This document shows, in pieces, positions 1 to 8,986 of a stretch of 42,377 bases of DNA. The number at the start of each line of letters is the position of its first letter. The stretch's first letter is position 1. The translations under genes were made by a program, and so were the position numbers. This DNA comes from Candidatus Contendibacter odensensis. Its GTDB lineage: Bacteria; Pseudomonadota; Gammaproteobacteria; Competibacterales; Competibacteraceae. The notes beneath the pieces are model-generated. The model saw only the letters and a list, made by a program, of their open reading frames with translations, made no database searches and was not told where the DNA came from. The stretch is from assembly GCA_002747185.1 (NCBI GenBank), contig PDTV01000011.1:70216-112592 (forward strand), written 5' to 3'.

Positions 1-851
1 CAAAGTATATCCACCGCATCCAAAATAGCCTGCTGTAAATCACGATCCCGGTCATCTTCATCAGCTGCCAATACCGGATGATAGCGAATCTCTACAGGAT
101 AGCTGCGGCCTGATACCTCAACAATCGGCGCCCTATCGAAATGACGAGAAAAACGTTCCGGATCGATGGTTGCCGAGGTGATAATCAGCTTGAGATCAGG
201 GCGACGCGGTAACAACTGTTTGAGATAACCCAACAGAAAATCAATATTCAGACTGCGTTCGTGCGCTTCATCAATAATGATGACTTCATAATGATCCAGC
301 CGCCGGTCACTTTGCGTTTCCGCCAGCAAAATACCATCGGTCATTAGTTTAATCGCGATATTGGCTCCAGTGTAATCAGAAAAACGTACCTTGTATCCAA
401 CCCATTCACCCAGTGTTGTCTTTAACTCGCCAGCTATACGGGCTGCTACTGTGCGAGCAGCAATTCGGCGCGGCTGAGTGTGACCGATCAATCCAGCGGC
501 TCCCAGCCCCATTGATAAACAAATTTTCGGCAACTGGGTCGTTTTGCCAGAACCTGTTTCACCGCAAACCACAACAACCTGATGGTCATTAATGGCGGCA
601 GCAATTCGTTCACGATGAAAGTTGATTGGCAAGCTGTTGTCAAAATCCGGCCTTGGCAACGCTGCACGACGCATCTGCAAACGGCTAACAGCCGCATCCA
701 GCGCAACCTTTAACTGCTTCACGCCAGAATCCACTGACTTGCCTGCCCGCAAGCGCTTTTGTAATTGATATAGACGGCGACCCAACAGCGCACGATCACG
801 GGTTAAACAATTTGATAGCTGGTCTTGTAAAAGAGAGAGTGCTTTATCCAC
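1..851 (-). CDS. hrpA: ATP-dependent RNA helicase HrpA, N-terminal part (cut by window edge)
   Basis: DEAH-box RNA helicase. The reverse strand reads open from a GTG at 851 to the left edge, giving about 283 residues. A helical N-terminal leader is followed by Walker A (GETGSGKTTQLPK), then TQPRR, the DEAH box (IIIDEAHERSLNIDFLLGYLK) and motif III (ITSATIDPERFSRHF). The residues around these motifs follow enterobacterial HrpA almost word for word, which separates it from HrpB. HrpA acts on RNA and on stalled ribosomes in the cytoplasm. The GTG start is chosen because a stop lies a few codons upstream in frame, no ATG is near, and a GGA sits 5-8 bases before it. The C-terminal helicase and OB-fold parts lie outside the window. 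Sure about the family; the start is probable. Confidence 0.93.
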   Translation of the reverse strand, partial: MDKALSLLQDQLSNCLTRDRALLGRRLYQLQKRLRAGKSVDSGVKQLKVALDAAVSRLQMRRAALPRPDFDNSLPINFHRERIAAAINDHQVVVVCGETGSGKTTQLPKICLSMGLGAAGLIGHTQPRRIAARTVAARIAGELKTTLGEWVGYKVRFSDYTGANIAIKLMTDGILLAETQSDRRLDHYEVIIIDEAHERSLNIDFLLGYLKQLLPRRPDLKLIITSATIDPERFSRHFDRAPIVEVSGRSYPVEIRYHPVLAADEDDRDRDLQQAILDAVDIL

Positions 852-913
852 TAAAATCCAGGACTCTGTTTAAAATAAGTTTTGAGTTGTCCCACGAAAA
901 AACGCAATCATTC

Positions 914-943
914 TTGCATTAAATTTGCACAAACGCATATAAA
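914..943 (+). promoter_or_regulatory. Putative sigma70 promoter of the cold-shock gene
   Basis: TTGCAT at 914-919 and TATAAA at 938-943 are separated by 18 bases, a good sigma70-type match. Transcription would start near 950 and leave a leader of about 160 nt before the csp start at 1110. Leaders of this length are known for E. coli cspA, where they act as thermosensors. The role here is inferred from spacing only. Confidence 0.45.
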
Positions 944-1109
944 ATTCACTTGCGGAATAAAGTGCTTTCGCGTAGTGTCCCTAAACGGGCGGAGGTAGCG
1001 ACTCTCCCGATACCCGGTGTCTGGCCTCTTCTAGCCTGGTTAAGGAATCGAACCACACAAGAAGCGGCAAGGCAGTAAGGAATTATTTAGATTTTGAGGT
1101 TTTTGATTA

Positions 1110-1322
1110 ATGCATATCGGTACTGTGAAGTGGTTTGACGAGGCCAAGGGCTTCGGTTTCATCGCCCCCGAAGACGGCAGCAGTGATGTATTTGTTCACT
1201 ACTCGGTGATCGAGGGTAAAGGATTCCGGACCTTGGCGGAAAATCAAAAAGTTGAATTTGATGTCAAGGTAGGTCCCAAGGGCCCCCAAGCCACGATGGT
1301 TAAAAAGGTCGCGGCAGGCTAA
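1110..1322 (+). CDS. Cold-shock protein (CspA family)
   Basis: A 70-residue single cold-shock domain protein, normal length for the family. It starts [15 protein letters not shown] and carries the RNA-binding motifs RNP1 (KGFGFI, about residues 14-19) and RNP2 (VFVHY, about 27-31). Such proteins bind single-stranded nucleic acid in the cytoplasm and act as RNA chaperones. The gene stands alone, with a roughly 160-nt leader, a GAGG about 12 bases before the ATG and a strong terminator directly after the stop. Whether it is cold-induced or constitutive cannot be told from the protein. The opposite-strand frame over the same bases is a shadow. Confidence 0.95.
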   Translation: MHIGTVKWFDEAKGFGFIAPEDGSSDVFVHYSVIEGKGFRTLAENQKVEFDVKVGPKGPQATMVKKVAAG

Positions 1323-1344
1323 TACTCCATCAACCTGATTCAGA

Positions 1345-1371
1345 CAAAACCCTGCCCATTGCAGGGTTTTG
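1345..1371 (+). terminator. Rho-independent terminator after csp
   Basis: An 11-bp perfect stem (CAAAACCCTGC pairing with GCAGGGTTTTG) encloses a CCATT loop, and T-rich sequence follows. It lies 23 bases after the csp stop codon. Confidence 0.88.
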
Positions 1372-1690
1372 TTATTTGCGGCCGGGAAAAGTAACCCGAT
1401 CAGCCTTTTTATTTTTTACTCTCACCACTGCACAAAATGTGCTCGAAATCTGTGCATATCACTTCACGATGACCTGTATGCAAGGTATATTAAACCAATA
1501 CACCTCATACGCTCATCTTGAATAAATACGTATCAACCCTTTCAAGGGATTCTACCGGCAGAGGCACGGCGCATCATGCCCCCGCCCACAATCCATCCCC
1601 ATTGTCTGCCACCCGACAAAACTCGGCAAAACATTGTTACGGCAAACCTTTATAATGCCATGCTGACTTTAGCCTGACAGATAATTCATT
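1372..1690. other. Intergenic region before typA; possible -10 element
   Basis: No gene or repeat is seen here. TATAAT at 1651-1656, 35 bases before the typA GTG, is a perfect -10 hexamer. No good -35 lies at the right distance; the nearest, TTGTTA, is too close at 11 bases. The typA promoter is therefore only tentatively placed. Confidence 0.35.
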
Positions 1691-3502
1691 GTGATCGAAA
1701 CACTCCGAAATATTGCTATCATCGCCCACGTGGATCACGGCAAAACCACGCTGGTGGATAAACTGCTGCAACAATCCGGTACGCTCGGCGACCGTGCCGC
1801 TCCTCCTGAACGGATCATGGACTCCAACGATCTGGAGCGGGAACGTGGCATCACTATCCTTGCCAAAAACACTGCTCTGCGTTGGCAAAACTACCATATC
1901 AACATTGTTGACACGCCAGGACATGCCGACTTTGGTGGCGAGGTAGAGCGCGTTTTATCGATGGTCGATTCGGTGCTATTACTGGTTGATGCCGTAGATG
2001 GCCCAATGCCACAAACCCGTTTTGTCACCCAAAAAGCTTTCGCAATGGGTTTCTGCCCTATCGTGGTCATCAATAAGATTGATCGTCCGGGCGCTCGTCC
2101 GCATTGGGTGCTAGACCGCACCTTTGACCTTTTTGACCGCTTGGGCGCAACCGATGAACAGCTTGATTTTCCGGTCATTTATGCTTCAGCACTACACGGC
2201 TATGCTGGACTCAACGAGGATGTGCAAGCCGGCGATATGACCCCGCTGTTCGAGACTATCATTACCCATGTTCACCCCCCGAAAGTCGATCCGAATGGCG
2301 CTTTCCAACTACAGGTCAGCTCACTCGACTACAATAGCTACGTGGGTGTTATCGGTATCGGCCGCATCCGTCGTGGCAAAATCAGAACCAACAGTCCTAT
2401 CGTTATTTTGAATCGGGATGGCGACTGCCGTAACGGTCGCATCTTGCAAATCCTTGGCTTTCAGGGACTGGAGCGGATCGAATTCCCTGAAGCCGCTGCG
2501 GGTGACATTATCGCCTTTACCGGCATCGATAAGCTGGGCATCTCGGATGTGCTATGTGACCCCAATGAAGTCGAATCTCTGCCGCCATTGATAGTAGACG
2601 AACCAACCATGAGTATGACCTTTCAGGTCAATACCTCGCCCTTCGCGGGTCGTGAGGGTAAATATGTTACCAGCCGCCAATTGCGTGAGCGCTTGCAACG
2701 CGAGCTCATTCACAACGTTGCCCTTCGCATCGAAGACACCGAAGACCCTGACAAATTTAAGGTTTCTGGTCGTGGTGAATTGCATTTATCCATTCTGATT
2801 GAAAACATGCGCCGCGAAGGCTATGAATTGGCAGTATCACGTCCTGAAGTTATTATTCGAAAAATTGATGGTGAGCCTTGCGAACCCTATGAACAGCTCA
2901 CCATCGACGTAGAAGAGCAACATCAAGGCACAGTGATGGAAAAGCTTGGTGAACGTCGCGGCGAGTTACTGGATATGCAACCCGATAGCAATAGCAGAAC
3001 ACGACTCGATTATTTAATCCCGGCACGAGGGCTGATCGGCTTCCAAACCGAATTTTTAACTGCCACATCAGGAACCGGCCTGCTGTATCATGTTTTTGAC
3101 CGCTATGCACCTGCCAGAAAAGGTACAATCGGCGCACGACAAAACGGTGTACTGATTGCGAATGCCACTGGTAAAGCGCTGGCATATGCCCTGTTTAACT
3201 TGCAAGAACGTGGACGGATGATGATCGCACCTGGTGATGAAGTGTATGAAGGCATGGTGGTAGGTATCCACTCACGGGATAACGATCTTATCGTGAATCC
3301 CCTGAAAGCCAAACAACTTACTAACATCCGGGCTGCCGGTTCGGATGAAAATATCCTTTTGACACCACCTGTGCGGATGAGCCTTGAACAAGCGCTGGAA
3401 TTCATCGATGATGATGAACTGGTTGAAATCACACCAAAATCCATCCGTGTACGCAAAAAACTGCTGTTGGAGTATCAGCGCAAGCAAGCGGCACGGCGGT
3501 AA
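1691..3502 (+). CDS. typA: Translational GTPase BipA/TypA
   Basis: A ribosome-associated GTPase of 603 residues, the usual size. The G motifs are clear: G1 [10 protein letters not shown] (about 13-22), G2 in the RERGITI segment, G3 DTPGHAD and G4 NKID. These are followed by the EF-G-like domains 2, 3 and 5 and the BipA-specific C-terminal domain ending in [19 protein letters not shown] sequence. BipA works in ribosome assembly and stress or low-temperature growth. The start is a GTG (cattGTGATCGAA), which places [19 protein letters not shown] at the expected N-terminus. It is a single gene with intergenic space on both sides. Confidence 0.97.
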   Translation: MIETLRNIAIIAHVDHGKTTLVDKLLQQSGTLGDRAAPPERIMDSNDLERERGITILAKNTALRWQNYHINIVDTPGHADFGGEVERVLSMVDSVLLLVDAVDGPMPQTRFVTQKAFAMGFCPIVVINKIDRPGARPHWVLDRTFDLFDRLGATDEQLDFPVIYASALHGYAGLNEDVQAGDMTPLFETIITHVHPPKVDPNGAFQLQVSSLDYNSYVGVIGIGRIRRGKIRTNSPIVILNRDGDCRNGRILQILGFQGLERIEFPEAAAGDIIAFTGIDKLGISDVLCDPNEVESLPPLIVDEPTMSMTFQVNTSPFAGREGKYVTSRQLRERLQRELIHNVALRIEDTEDPDKFKVSGRGELHLSILIENMRREGYELAVSRPEVIIRKIDGEPCEPYEQLTIDVEEQHQGTVMEKLGERRGELLDMQPDSNSRTRLDYLIPARGLIGFQTEFLTATSGTGLLYHVFDRYAPARKGTIGARQNGVLIANATGKALAYALFNLQERGRMMIAPGDEVYEGMVVGIHSRDNDLIVNPLKAKQLTNIRAAGSDENILLTPPVRMSLEQALEFIDDDELVEITPKSIRVRKKLLLEYQRKQAARR

Positions 3503-3589
3503 GCCCGATCAGGTGCTAATATTCAAAACGAGTCACCTTATCTACTTTAAAATGCTATAGCTATACAATTATGGGAGGAATTAAAAGAT

Positions 3590-4156
3590 ATGTCAGAGCA
3601 AAAAATAGGTAATCCCGCAGTCGTTGGTTTAGCTGGTTTTGGCCTAACCACCCTAGCCTTACAATTTCACAATGTTGGCTGGATGCCCAGCATTGGACCG
3701 GTCGTTTGGCTAGGGCTGGTCTTTGGCGGAACCGCACAATTGATCGCTGGTCTTCAGGAAATGAAAACCGGTAATAATTTTGGGTATTGTGCCTTTACTT
3801 CTTATGGCGCTTTCTGGATTGCTCTCTGTTTCCTGTTACTTGGCAACAAATACGATTTATTCAAAGCCAGTACGACTGATGTGGGCTGGTTTCTGGTCGC
3901 CTGGACATTGTTTACTGCTATCTTGTGGGCTGGTTCGCTCCGTATTCACGGCGCGATGGCTTTCACCTTCACGACACTACTCATCGGTTTTATCCTGCTT
4001 GATCTGGCACACTTTGGCTATCCCGGCTTGACAGTGGTTGCTGGCTATGAACTCATGATTTGTGCGCTATCTGCATGGTATATGATGGCTCGCATCATCT
4101 TGAATGAGATCTATGGAAAAGAGATCTTACCGGCAGGTAAACCCTGGGTTTCCTGA
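3590..4156 (+). CDS. GPR1/FUN34/YaaH-family acetate/succinate-type transporter
   Basis: A 188-residue inner-membrane protein with six hydrophobic segments. It has the family signature NPAVVGLAGFGLTT near the N-terminus (about 8-21). Members such as E. coli SatP import acetate and succinate with protons. A strong ribosome site (GGGAGG) lies about 11 bases before the ATG. The next gene, a secreted Cache-domain protein, starts 50 bases after its stop in the same direction, so the two are probably co-transcribed. Substrate is inferred from family; ammonium export has also been claimed for fungal members. Confidence 0.88.
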   Translation: MSEQKIGNPAVVGLAGFGLTTLALQFHNVGWMPSIGPVVWLGLVFGGTAQLIAGLQEMKTGNNFGYCAFTSYGAFWIALCFLLLGNKYDLFKASTTDVGWFLVAWTLFTAILWAGSLRIHGAMAFTFTTLLIGFILLDLAHFGYPGLTVVAGYELMICALSAWYMMARIILNEIYGKEILPAGKPWVS

Positions 4157-4206
4157 AAACCGGATGTTTCTGTCTTAACTACCCAATTCTTCACGAGGAT
4201 TTCAGG

Positions 4207-4755
4207 ATGCAAAAAATAAAAACAGGTTTTGTGAGTCTGGCTTTAATTATGGGGATCATACCGACGTGGGCCAGTGCCAGCGATACCCAGGCGGCCACAG
4301 CCAAGGAAGTGATTGCTAAAGTACATGCAGCAGCAAAGTATTTGCATAACAAGGGACAAGCGGGTTTTCCAGACTTTAATAACAATGCCGACTGGGTATG
4401 GAAAGACAGCTATGTGTTTATTTATAGCTGTCGGGACAATAAAATGATTGCTCATCCATTGCGGCCTGATTTGGTGGGTAAACCTGTCTTGCAAATGGAG
4501 GATGACAAAGGCAATTTACTGTTCCAGGAGCTCTGCAAGGCCAGCAGCAAGGCAAACGGCGGCTGGGTTGAATATTGGTGGCCAAAACCAGGTGAAGGCA
4601 AGGCCTCTCGCAAGATTTCCTACACTCAACGTACTGAGGTGTCGTTTCAGCCTGATGTCAGGGTTGGGGCCGGTATCTATGACGATACCATGAGTGTTGA
4701 AGAGCTTAATAAACTGGCGAAACAAGCCGTTGCACCAAAGAAAGATGCACCCTAA
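4207..4755 (+). CDS. Secreted single-Cache-domain protein
   Basis: A 182-residue protein with a clear signal peptide (MQKIKTGFVSLALIMG..., cut expected after WASA, about residue 24) and no further membrane segment, so it is periplasmic. The body matches the single Cache (sCache_2) pattern: a helix with AAKYLHNKGQ, then DSYVFIYSCRDNKMIAHPLRPDLVG, then GGWVEYWWPKPGEGKASRK and the final GAGIYDD strand. These domains bind small ligands, often organic acids. There is no kinase or chemoreceptor part, so it would be a free binding or accessory protein. It directly follows the acetate-type permease, which suggests a shared role in small-acid uptake or sensing. Family is likely; ligand is unknown. Confidence 0.8.
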   Translation: MQKIKTGFVSLALIMGIIPTWASASDTQAATAKEVIAKVHAAAKYLHNKGQAGFPDFNNNADWVWKDSYVFIYSCRDNKMIAHPLRPDLVGKPVLQMEDDKGNLLFQELCKASSKANGGWVEYWWPKPGEGKASRKISYTQRTEVSFQPDVRVGAGIYDDTMSVEELNKLAKQAVAPKKDAP

Positions 4756-4795
4756 GCACTTAATCCGGTGCCCGGCTTAACCTCGCTTATAAAAG

Positions 4796-4830
4796 AACCG
4801 CCTGTCAGTGTAAATATGATGGGCGGTTTT
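4796..4830 (+). terminator. Terminator after the permease-Cache pair
   Basis: AACCGCC (4796-4802) pairs with GGCGGTT (4822-4828) and is followed by TTTTC. It sits 40 bases after the Cache gene stop and before the convergent MFS-acyltransferase gene. The loop is longish (19 nt) and partly self-complementary. Confidence 0.7.
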
Positions 4831-4939
4831 TCAGATCCGGCGTATTCTCATAATAACCCCAACCCTTCCAACCCGCAGCCAGATAAGCACCACCACAAAC
4901 ACCCGGGTAGCGCGTTTACTCTGGCTTAACGAAAGTGTG

Positions 4940-6826
4940 CTATTGCCAATCTCCACGTAAAGCGTTCACCTGCTCTCGTAATAATGTCGCAGTGACCTGC
5001 CCGGGCGGAACCGGTTCACCAATAACCAGCTCGATTCGTGACCAAAATCGCTGCGGGAAGCGCGCCATCGCATCACCATGGCGACGACTAAAAAAACTCC
5101 CCCACAAGCCACGCAATGCCATTGGAATTACCGGTACTGGAGTACGTTGTACAATATGTTCAATACCCGGTTTGAATACACTGATCTCTCCATTCTCCGA
5201 CAATCGACCTTCGGGAAAAATTCCAACAATTTCGCGCGATTCCAGATAGTCTGCAATACGATCATTTGCTTGTTCCAGGATGGCTGAATCCTCCCGCGCT
5301 GGCGCAATAGGTACGGCGCCTGCTGTACGAAATATGAAGCTCAACAACGGCATTTTAAAAATCCGATAATCCATCACAAAGCGAACAGGGCGCCGACAAC
5401 AGCCAATAATCACCAGCGCATCCATATAGCTGGTGTGATTACAAACCAGCACCACAGCGCCTTTATCCGGAATATTTTCCAACCCCCGTATCCGTAATCG
5501 ATAAATCATACTGACCAGAATCCAAACAACAAAACGCATTAAAAATTCGGGCGCCAGACTAAAGATGTAAAGAGCAACAGCCGCATTTAGTAGTGCCATT
5601 ACGAGTAATAATTGAGGGATACTCAAGCCCAATTGCAATAGCACAATAGCGATAATCGCTGCTACCACCATAAATATGGCATTAAGGATGTTGTTGCCTG
5701 CAATGACCCGCGACAGATGTGCCGAATCGCTACGTTGTTGTACCAGCGTATACAGTGGCACACTGTAGAAACCACCAAACAAGCCAATAAGCAGCACATC
5801 AATCACGACACGCCAATGGCCCGTTTGCCCTAAAAAAACAGATACACCAAGCAATGTGTCCCCAGAGGGTGGTGATGATGGTGCCGCAAAAAATAAATCA
5901 ATCCCGAAAAGCGTCAGACCAATGGAACCAAACGGCACTAACCCAATCTCCAGCTTGCGACCTGACAATCGCTCACATAGTAATGAGCCAGCACCAATTC
6001 CAACGGCAAATACTGTTAAGAGCAGCGTCACAACCTCTTCATTACCACCCAGGGTCAGTTTGGTAAAATTGGGCAATTGCGTCAGATAGACACTACCGAG
6101 GAACCAGAACCAGGAAATACCGAGAATCGATTGAAAAACGGTAAAATTCCTGGAGGTAAAACTCAGGATATGCCAAGTCTCAGTTACCGGATTCCAGTTG
6201 ATTTCAAGATCAGGTGCAGCGGCAGGCGCACCAGGAATAAAAAGGCTACTCACATAACCCAGCACCGCAATAAAAATCACTATACCCGCTACCCATAAGG
6301 CACCCTGGTACTGGGCGATCAAAATACCGCCAAACATAGTACCCAGCAAAATAGCAAGGTAAGTTCCCATCTCGACCCAGGCATTACCGCCTACTAACTC
6401 ATCCCGACACACCATTTGTGGCAAAATGCTGTACTTTGCGGTACCGAACAATGTGGACTGTGTACCCATCATGAACAATACTGCCATCAGTAAATAAACA
6501 TTATCAAAATAAAAGCCCAGTGCCGCAATACACATCACTCCAATTTCCAGTAGCTTAACCCACCGAATATAATGTGATTTTTCAAACTTGTCAGACAGTT
6601 GACCAGCAGTTGCAGAAAATAAAAAAAAGGGCAGAATAAACAAACCGGCACTCAGGTTAATCAGCGTATTAGTATCTTCAGCAGTCATGCCCACAACCTG
6701 AAAGGCTATCATGATAATCAACGCATTTTTAAAGACATTATCGTTGAATGCCCCTAGAAACTGGGTAATAAAAAAAGGCAAAAACCGCCGTTCCTTCAGT
6801 AAGGTAAACTCGTTACCAGTAGCCAT
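4940..6826 (-). CDS. Fused MFS lysophospholipid-transporter-type and acylglycerophosphate acyltransferase protein
   Basis: A 628-residue two-part membrane protein. Residues 1 to about 430 are a major facilitator with LplT-like sequence (FFITQFLGAFNDNVFKNAL near the N-terminus). Residues from about 440 to the end form a PlsC-type acyltransferase with the catalytic HX4D box (NHTSYMD, His464 and Asp469) and the substrate motif FPEG (Glu539). LplT flips lysophospholipids inward and a PlsC-type domain re-acylates them, so the fusion looks like a one-chain phospholipid repair system. The AMP-binding acyl-ACP synthetase domain of Aas is absent. The gene ends convergent to the Cache gene. The start ATG has a TCAGGAGA site before it. 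The role is inferred from domains. Confidence 0.85.
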   Translation of the reverse strand: MATGNEFTLLKERRFLPFFITQFLGAFNDNVFKNALIIMIAFQVVGMTAEDTNTLINLSAGLFILPFFLFSATAGQLSDKFEKSHYIRWVKLLEIGVMCIAALGFYFDNVYLLMAVLFMMGTQSTLFGTAKYSILPQMVCRDELVGGNAWVEMGTYLAILLGTMFGGILIAQYQGALWVAGIVIFIAVLGYVSSLFIPGAPAAAPDLEINWNPVTETWHILSFTSRNFTVFQSILGISWFWFLGSVYLTQLPNFTKLTLGGNEEVVTLLLTVFAVGIGAGSLLCERLSGRKLEIGLVPFGSIGLTLFGIDLFFAAPSSPPSGDTLLGVSVFLGQTGHWRVVIDVLLIGLFGGFYSVPLYTLVQQRSDSAHLSRVIAGNNILNAIFMVVAAIIAIVLLQLGLSIPQLLLVMALLNAAVALYIFSLAPEFLMRFVVWILVSMIYRLRIRGLENIPDKGAVVLVCNHTSYMDALVIIGCCRRPVRFVMDYRIFKMPLLSFIFRTAGAVPIAPAREDSAILEQANDRIADYLESREIVGIFPEGRLSENGEISVFKPGIEHIVQRTPVPVIPMALRGLWGSFFSRRHGDAMARFPQRFWSRIELVIGEPVPPGQVTATLLREQVNALRGDWQ

Positions 6827-6879
6827 TTATCTAGATTCTCCTGAGACAGGATAAATACAAAATGCACAGCGGATGAGCA

Positions 6880-7338
6880 AAGGCATTACAATAATGGTTT
6901 CGGGCAAATCGGGTAGGCAGGCCGCCATCCGATCACCTGTACCAGCACCCGCATCACGCAACGCGGCTGCACACCGGGCAACCTGTTAGTGTAACGCTAA
7001 CCCGTGACTGTGTGTGCCGGAGCTTGTTTTCACTCCAGAAAACCAGTGTGTCCGGATGGCTACTCGCCGCACGTAACGGGTTCCCGGCAAAATTCAGCCG
7101 TGCATCAGGAAACCATTTTGCGCCCGGCGTTTTTCCTGAATTGAACAGCCCCGGTTTCACTACCCCACTCACCCTGCACATCGAAAACATCCCGCATCGC
7201 AGTTCAAAATAATTTTGGATCGTCCACTGACTGGCGATGCAAGCCTTCATAATCAGTAAAGGTCTTGCCCGTTATGGTGTGTGCGTATTCGTTAAAATGC
7301 GCCATTCGGGTGGTCGCACTCTGAACAGATGTAACCAT
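6880..7338 (-). pseudogene. Decayed acetoacetyl-CoA synthetase, N-terminal remnant
   Basis: Three reading frames on the minus strand together spell the N-terminal part of acetoacetate-CoA ligase. From 7338: TRMAHFNEYAHTITGKTF then DYEGLHRQSVDDPKLF, an in-frame TGA at 7204-7206 where the family has Trp, then TAMRDVFDVQGEWGSETG. A shift to the frame holding PGAKWFPDARLNFAGNPLR and SSHPDTLVFWSENK follows. A second shift gives AALRDAGAGTGDRMAACLPD then LPETIIVM, where homology stops near 6880. Only about 150 of the usual ~650 residues remain. The relic fills the gap between the MFS-acyltransferase gene and HMG-CoA lyase, whose product acetoacetate would have been the substrate. Recognised from family patterns without alignment software. 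Confidence 0.8.
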
Positions 7339-7340
7339 AA

Positions 7341-8252
7341 ATGAAATTACCTAACAACGTTAAATTGATTGAAGTCGGTCCGCGTGATGGCCTGCAAAAT
7401 GAGCAAAAGCAGATTGATACCGATACCAAGGTCAAATTGATTGACAAACTAGCGGATACCGGACTGAAAACGATTGAAGCGACATCATTCGTTTCGCCCA
7501 AATGGGTTCCGCAAATGGCAGACAATCAAACTGTCATGGCAGCCATTGAGCGGCGGGCAACAGTTGACTACCCTGTACTCACACCGAATCTCAAAGGGTT
7601 TGAAGCGGCACTCGCAGCCGGTGCTCAAACCGTCGCTGTTTTTGGTGCTGCTTCTGAAAGCTTCTCGCAAAAAAATATCAACTGTTCCATTGCAGCGTCA
7701 CTGGAACGATTTGAACCGTTGCTACTGGCGGCACAGCAGGCCGGGATCAAGGTGAGAGCTTATGTCTCTTGTGTCCTTGGCTGCCCTTATGAGGGTGAGA
7801 TTCAACCTGCCACTGTTGCACAGGTCGCAGGTGCCTTGTTTGAAATGGGCTGCTATGAAATCAGCCTGGGTGATACTATCGGGACAGGAACCCCGGAAGC
7901 AGCAAAACGCATGATTGAGGCTGTCAGCACACGTGTGCCACTGGATCATCTCGCTGGTCATTATCACGATACCTATGGCATGGCGATTGCCAATATCTAC
8001 GCTTCATTGCAATGCGGTATCACCGTATTTGATGCATCTATTGCCGGTTTGGGCGGGTGTCCTTATGCAAAAGGTGCAGCGGGCAATGTAGCGACCGAGG
8101 ATGTGGTCTATCTGCTCAATGGACTGGGAATTAATACCGGTGTCGATCTGGATGCACTGCTTGCATGTTCCCAATGGATTAGTGAAAAACTGAAACGCTC
8201 GCCCATCTCAAAAGTTGCGCGTGTGTACACCGGAAGCAAGGCATGGCAATAA
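7341..8252 (+). CDS. mvaB: Hydroxymethylglutaryl-CoA lyase
   Basis: Cleaves (S)-HMG-CoA to acetyl-CoA and acetoacetate, the last step of leucine breakdown. It is a 303-residue TIM-barrel protein. The N-terminal [15 protein letters not shown] has the catalytic Arg and Asp and fits the family exactly. [23 protein letters not shown] and HYHDTYGMA (metal ligands) are present. The catalytic loop [19 protein letters not shown] holds the active Cys. It is the liuE counterpart but lies 6 kb from the liuABCD operon on the other strand. The gene starts two bases from the old start of the decayed acetoacetyl-CoA synthetase, so the divergent promoter region was shared. No clear ribosome site is seen. Confidence 0.95.
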   Translation: MKLPNNVKLIEVGPRDGLQNEQKQIDTDTKVKLIDKLADTGLKTIEATSFVSPKWVPQMADNQTVMAAIERRATVDYPVLTPNLKGFEAALAAGAQTVAVFGAASESFSQKNINCSIAASLERFEPLLLAAQQAGIKVRAYVSCVLGCPYEGEIQPATVAQVAGALFEMGCYEISLGDTIGTGTPEAAKRMIEAVSTRVPLDHLAGHYHDTYGMAIANIYASLQCGITVFDASIAGLGGCPYAKGAAGNVATEDVVYLLNGLGINTGVDLDALLACSQWISEKLKRSPISKVARVYTGSKAWQ

Positions 8253-8613
8253 GCCACTTCACCATCACCAGACGGTATGCTTTTCAGCCTAATAAAAAAG
8301 TACCGGGCTGGAAAGTACAAAAAATCTGTTAAAAAGAGTACCTGCAAATACAATCCTTCACTAATCCCTAAAAAATAATTATATTAATAGATATATTCCG
8401 GCAATATTTAAAAAACACAATCTGGCATGGCTCCATTTATCGAAACTAACACACTGATCATCTCGATAATATGCCTTGTTTACCGGAGTCTGGCCATAAA
8501 AAATATAAACATTCTTACCCCACAACAAAGTTGGCAACATTAACCCTTATGGGTGAGCGCTGCATTGTAGCTGCAACCGAAACGGTGTATTTACTTACCC
8601 ATTCCTGATCCTC
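8253..8613. other. AT-rich intergenic stretch, nothing recognised
   Basis: Between HMG-CoA lyase and the small frameshifted gene. The sequence is AT-rich from about 8370 to 8420. No open frame with a ribosome site, no repeat and no convincing terminator is seen. Confidence 0.3.
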
Positions 8614-8821
8614 TTAAAAACGATCTTCGCCGGCATACATCGCAATATTTAAAACCCTGTCAACAAGAATAAGTTTACCCATAGGATTAGAGGGCACACA
8701 TCCCATATCCTTAAATTCCCGGGTTAACCAGTCATAAGCTTCATTCCTGTACATCACAATCATGCAGTATGATTTCATATTCCTTTTCAGAATCAAACGA
8801 TACAATGACAGCATAACTCAC
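8614..8821 (-). pseudogene. Small protein gene of unknown function, apparently frameshifted
   Basis: A strong ribosome site (AAGGAG) lies 6 bases before a GTG at 8821. That frame reads MSYAVIVSFDSEKEYE and stops after 26 codons at 8741. The overlapping frame continues smoothly as AYDWLTREFKDMGCVPSN, then PMGKLILVDRVLNIAMYAGE, to a stop at 8614. Together they would make a compact protein of about 68 residues with a strand-helix-strand look. In the second frame alone the first ATG (8814) is badly spaced from the ribosome site. I read this as one small gene with a single-base slip, either real or from sequencing. I do not recognise the family. Confidence 0.35.
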
Positions 8822-8986
8822 ATTAGTCTCCTTCATTTTCAGCATAAAATAGTGCAATCATCCAGATTCTCTAACTTAAAAATCCGGTATTATAAATCAT
8901 ACTTGCCCCCAAAGACTTACCATTAAAATGGCATTGGCTTAAGGGAGCAAAAATCAAAAAAACAATCCCAAAGGGAGAATACAGCG

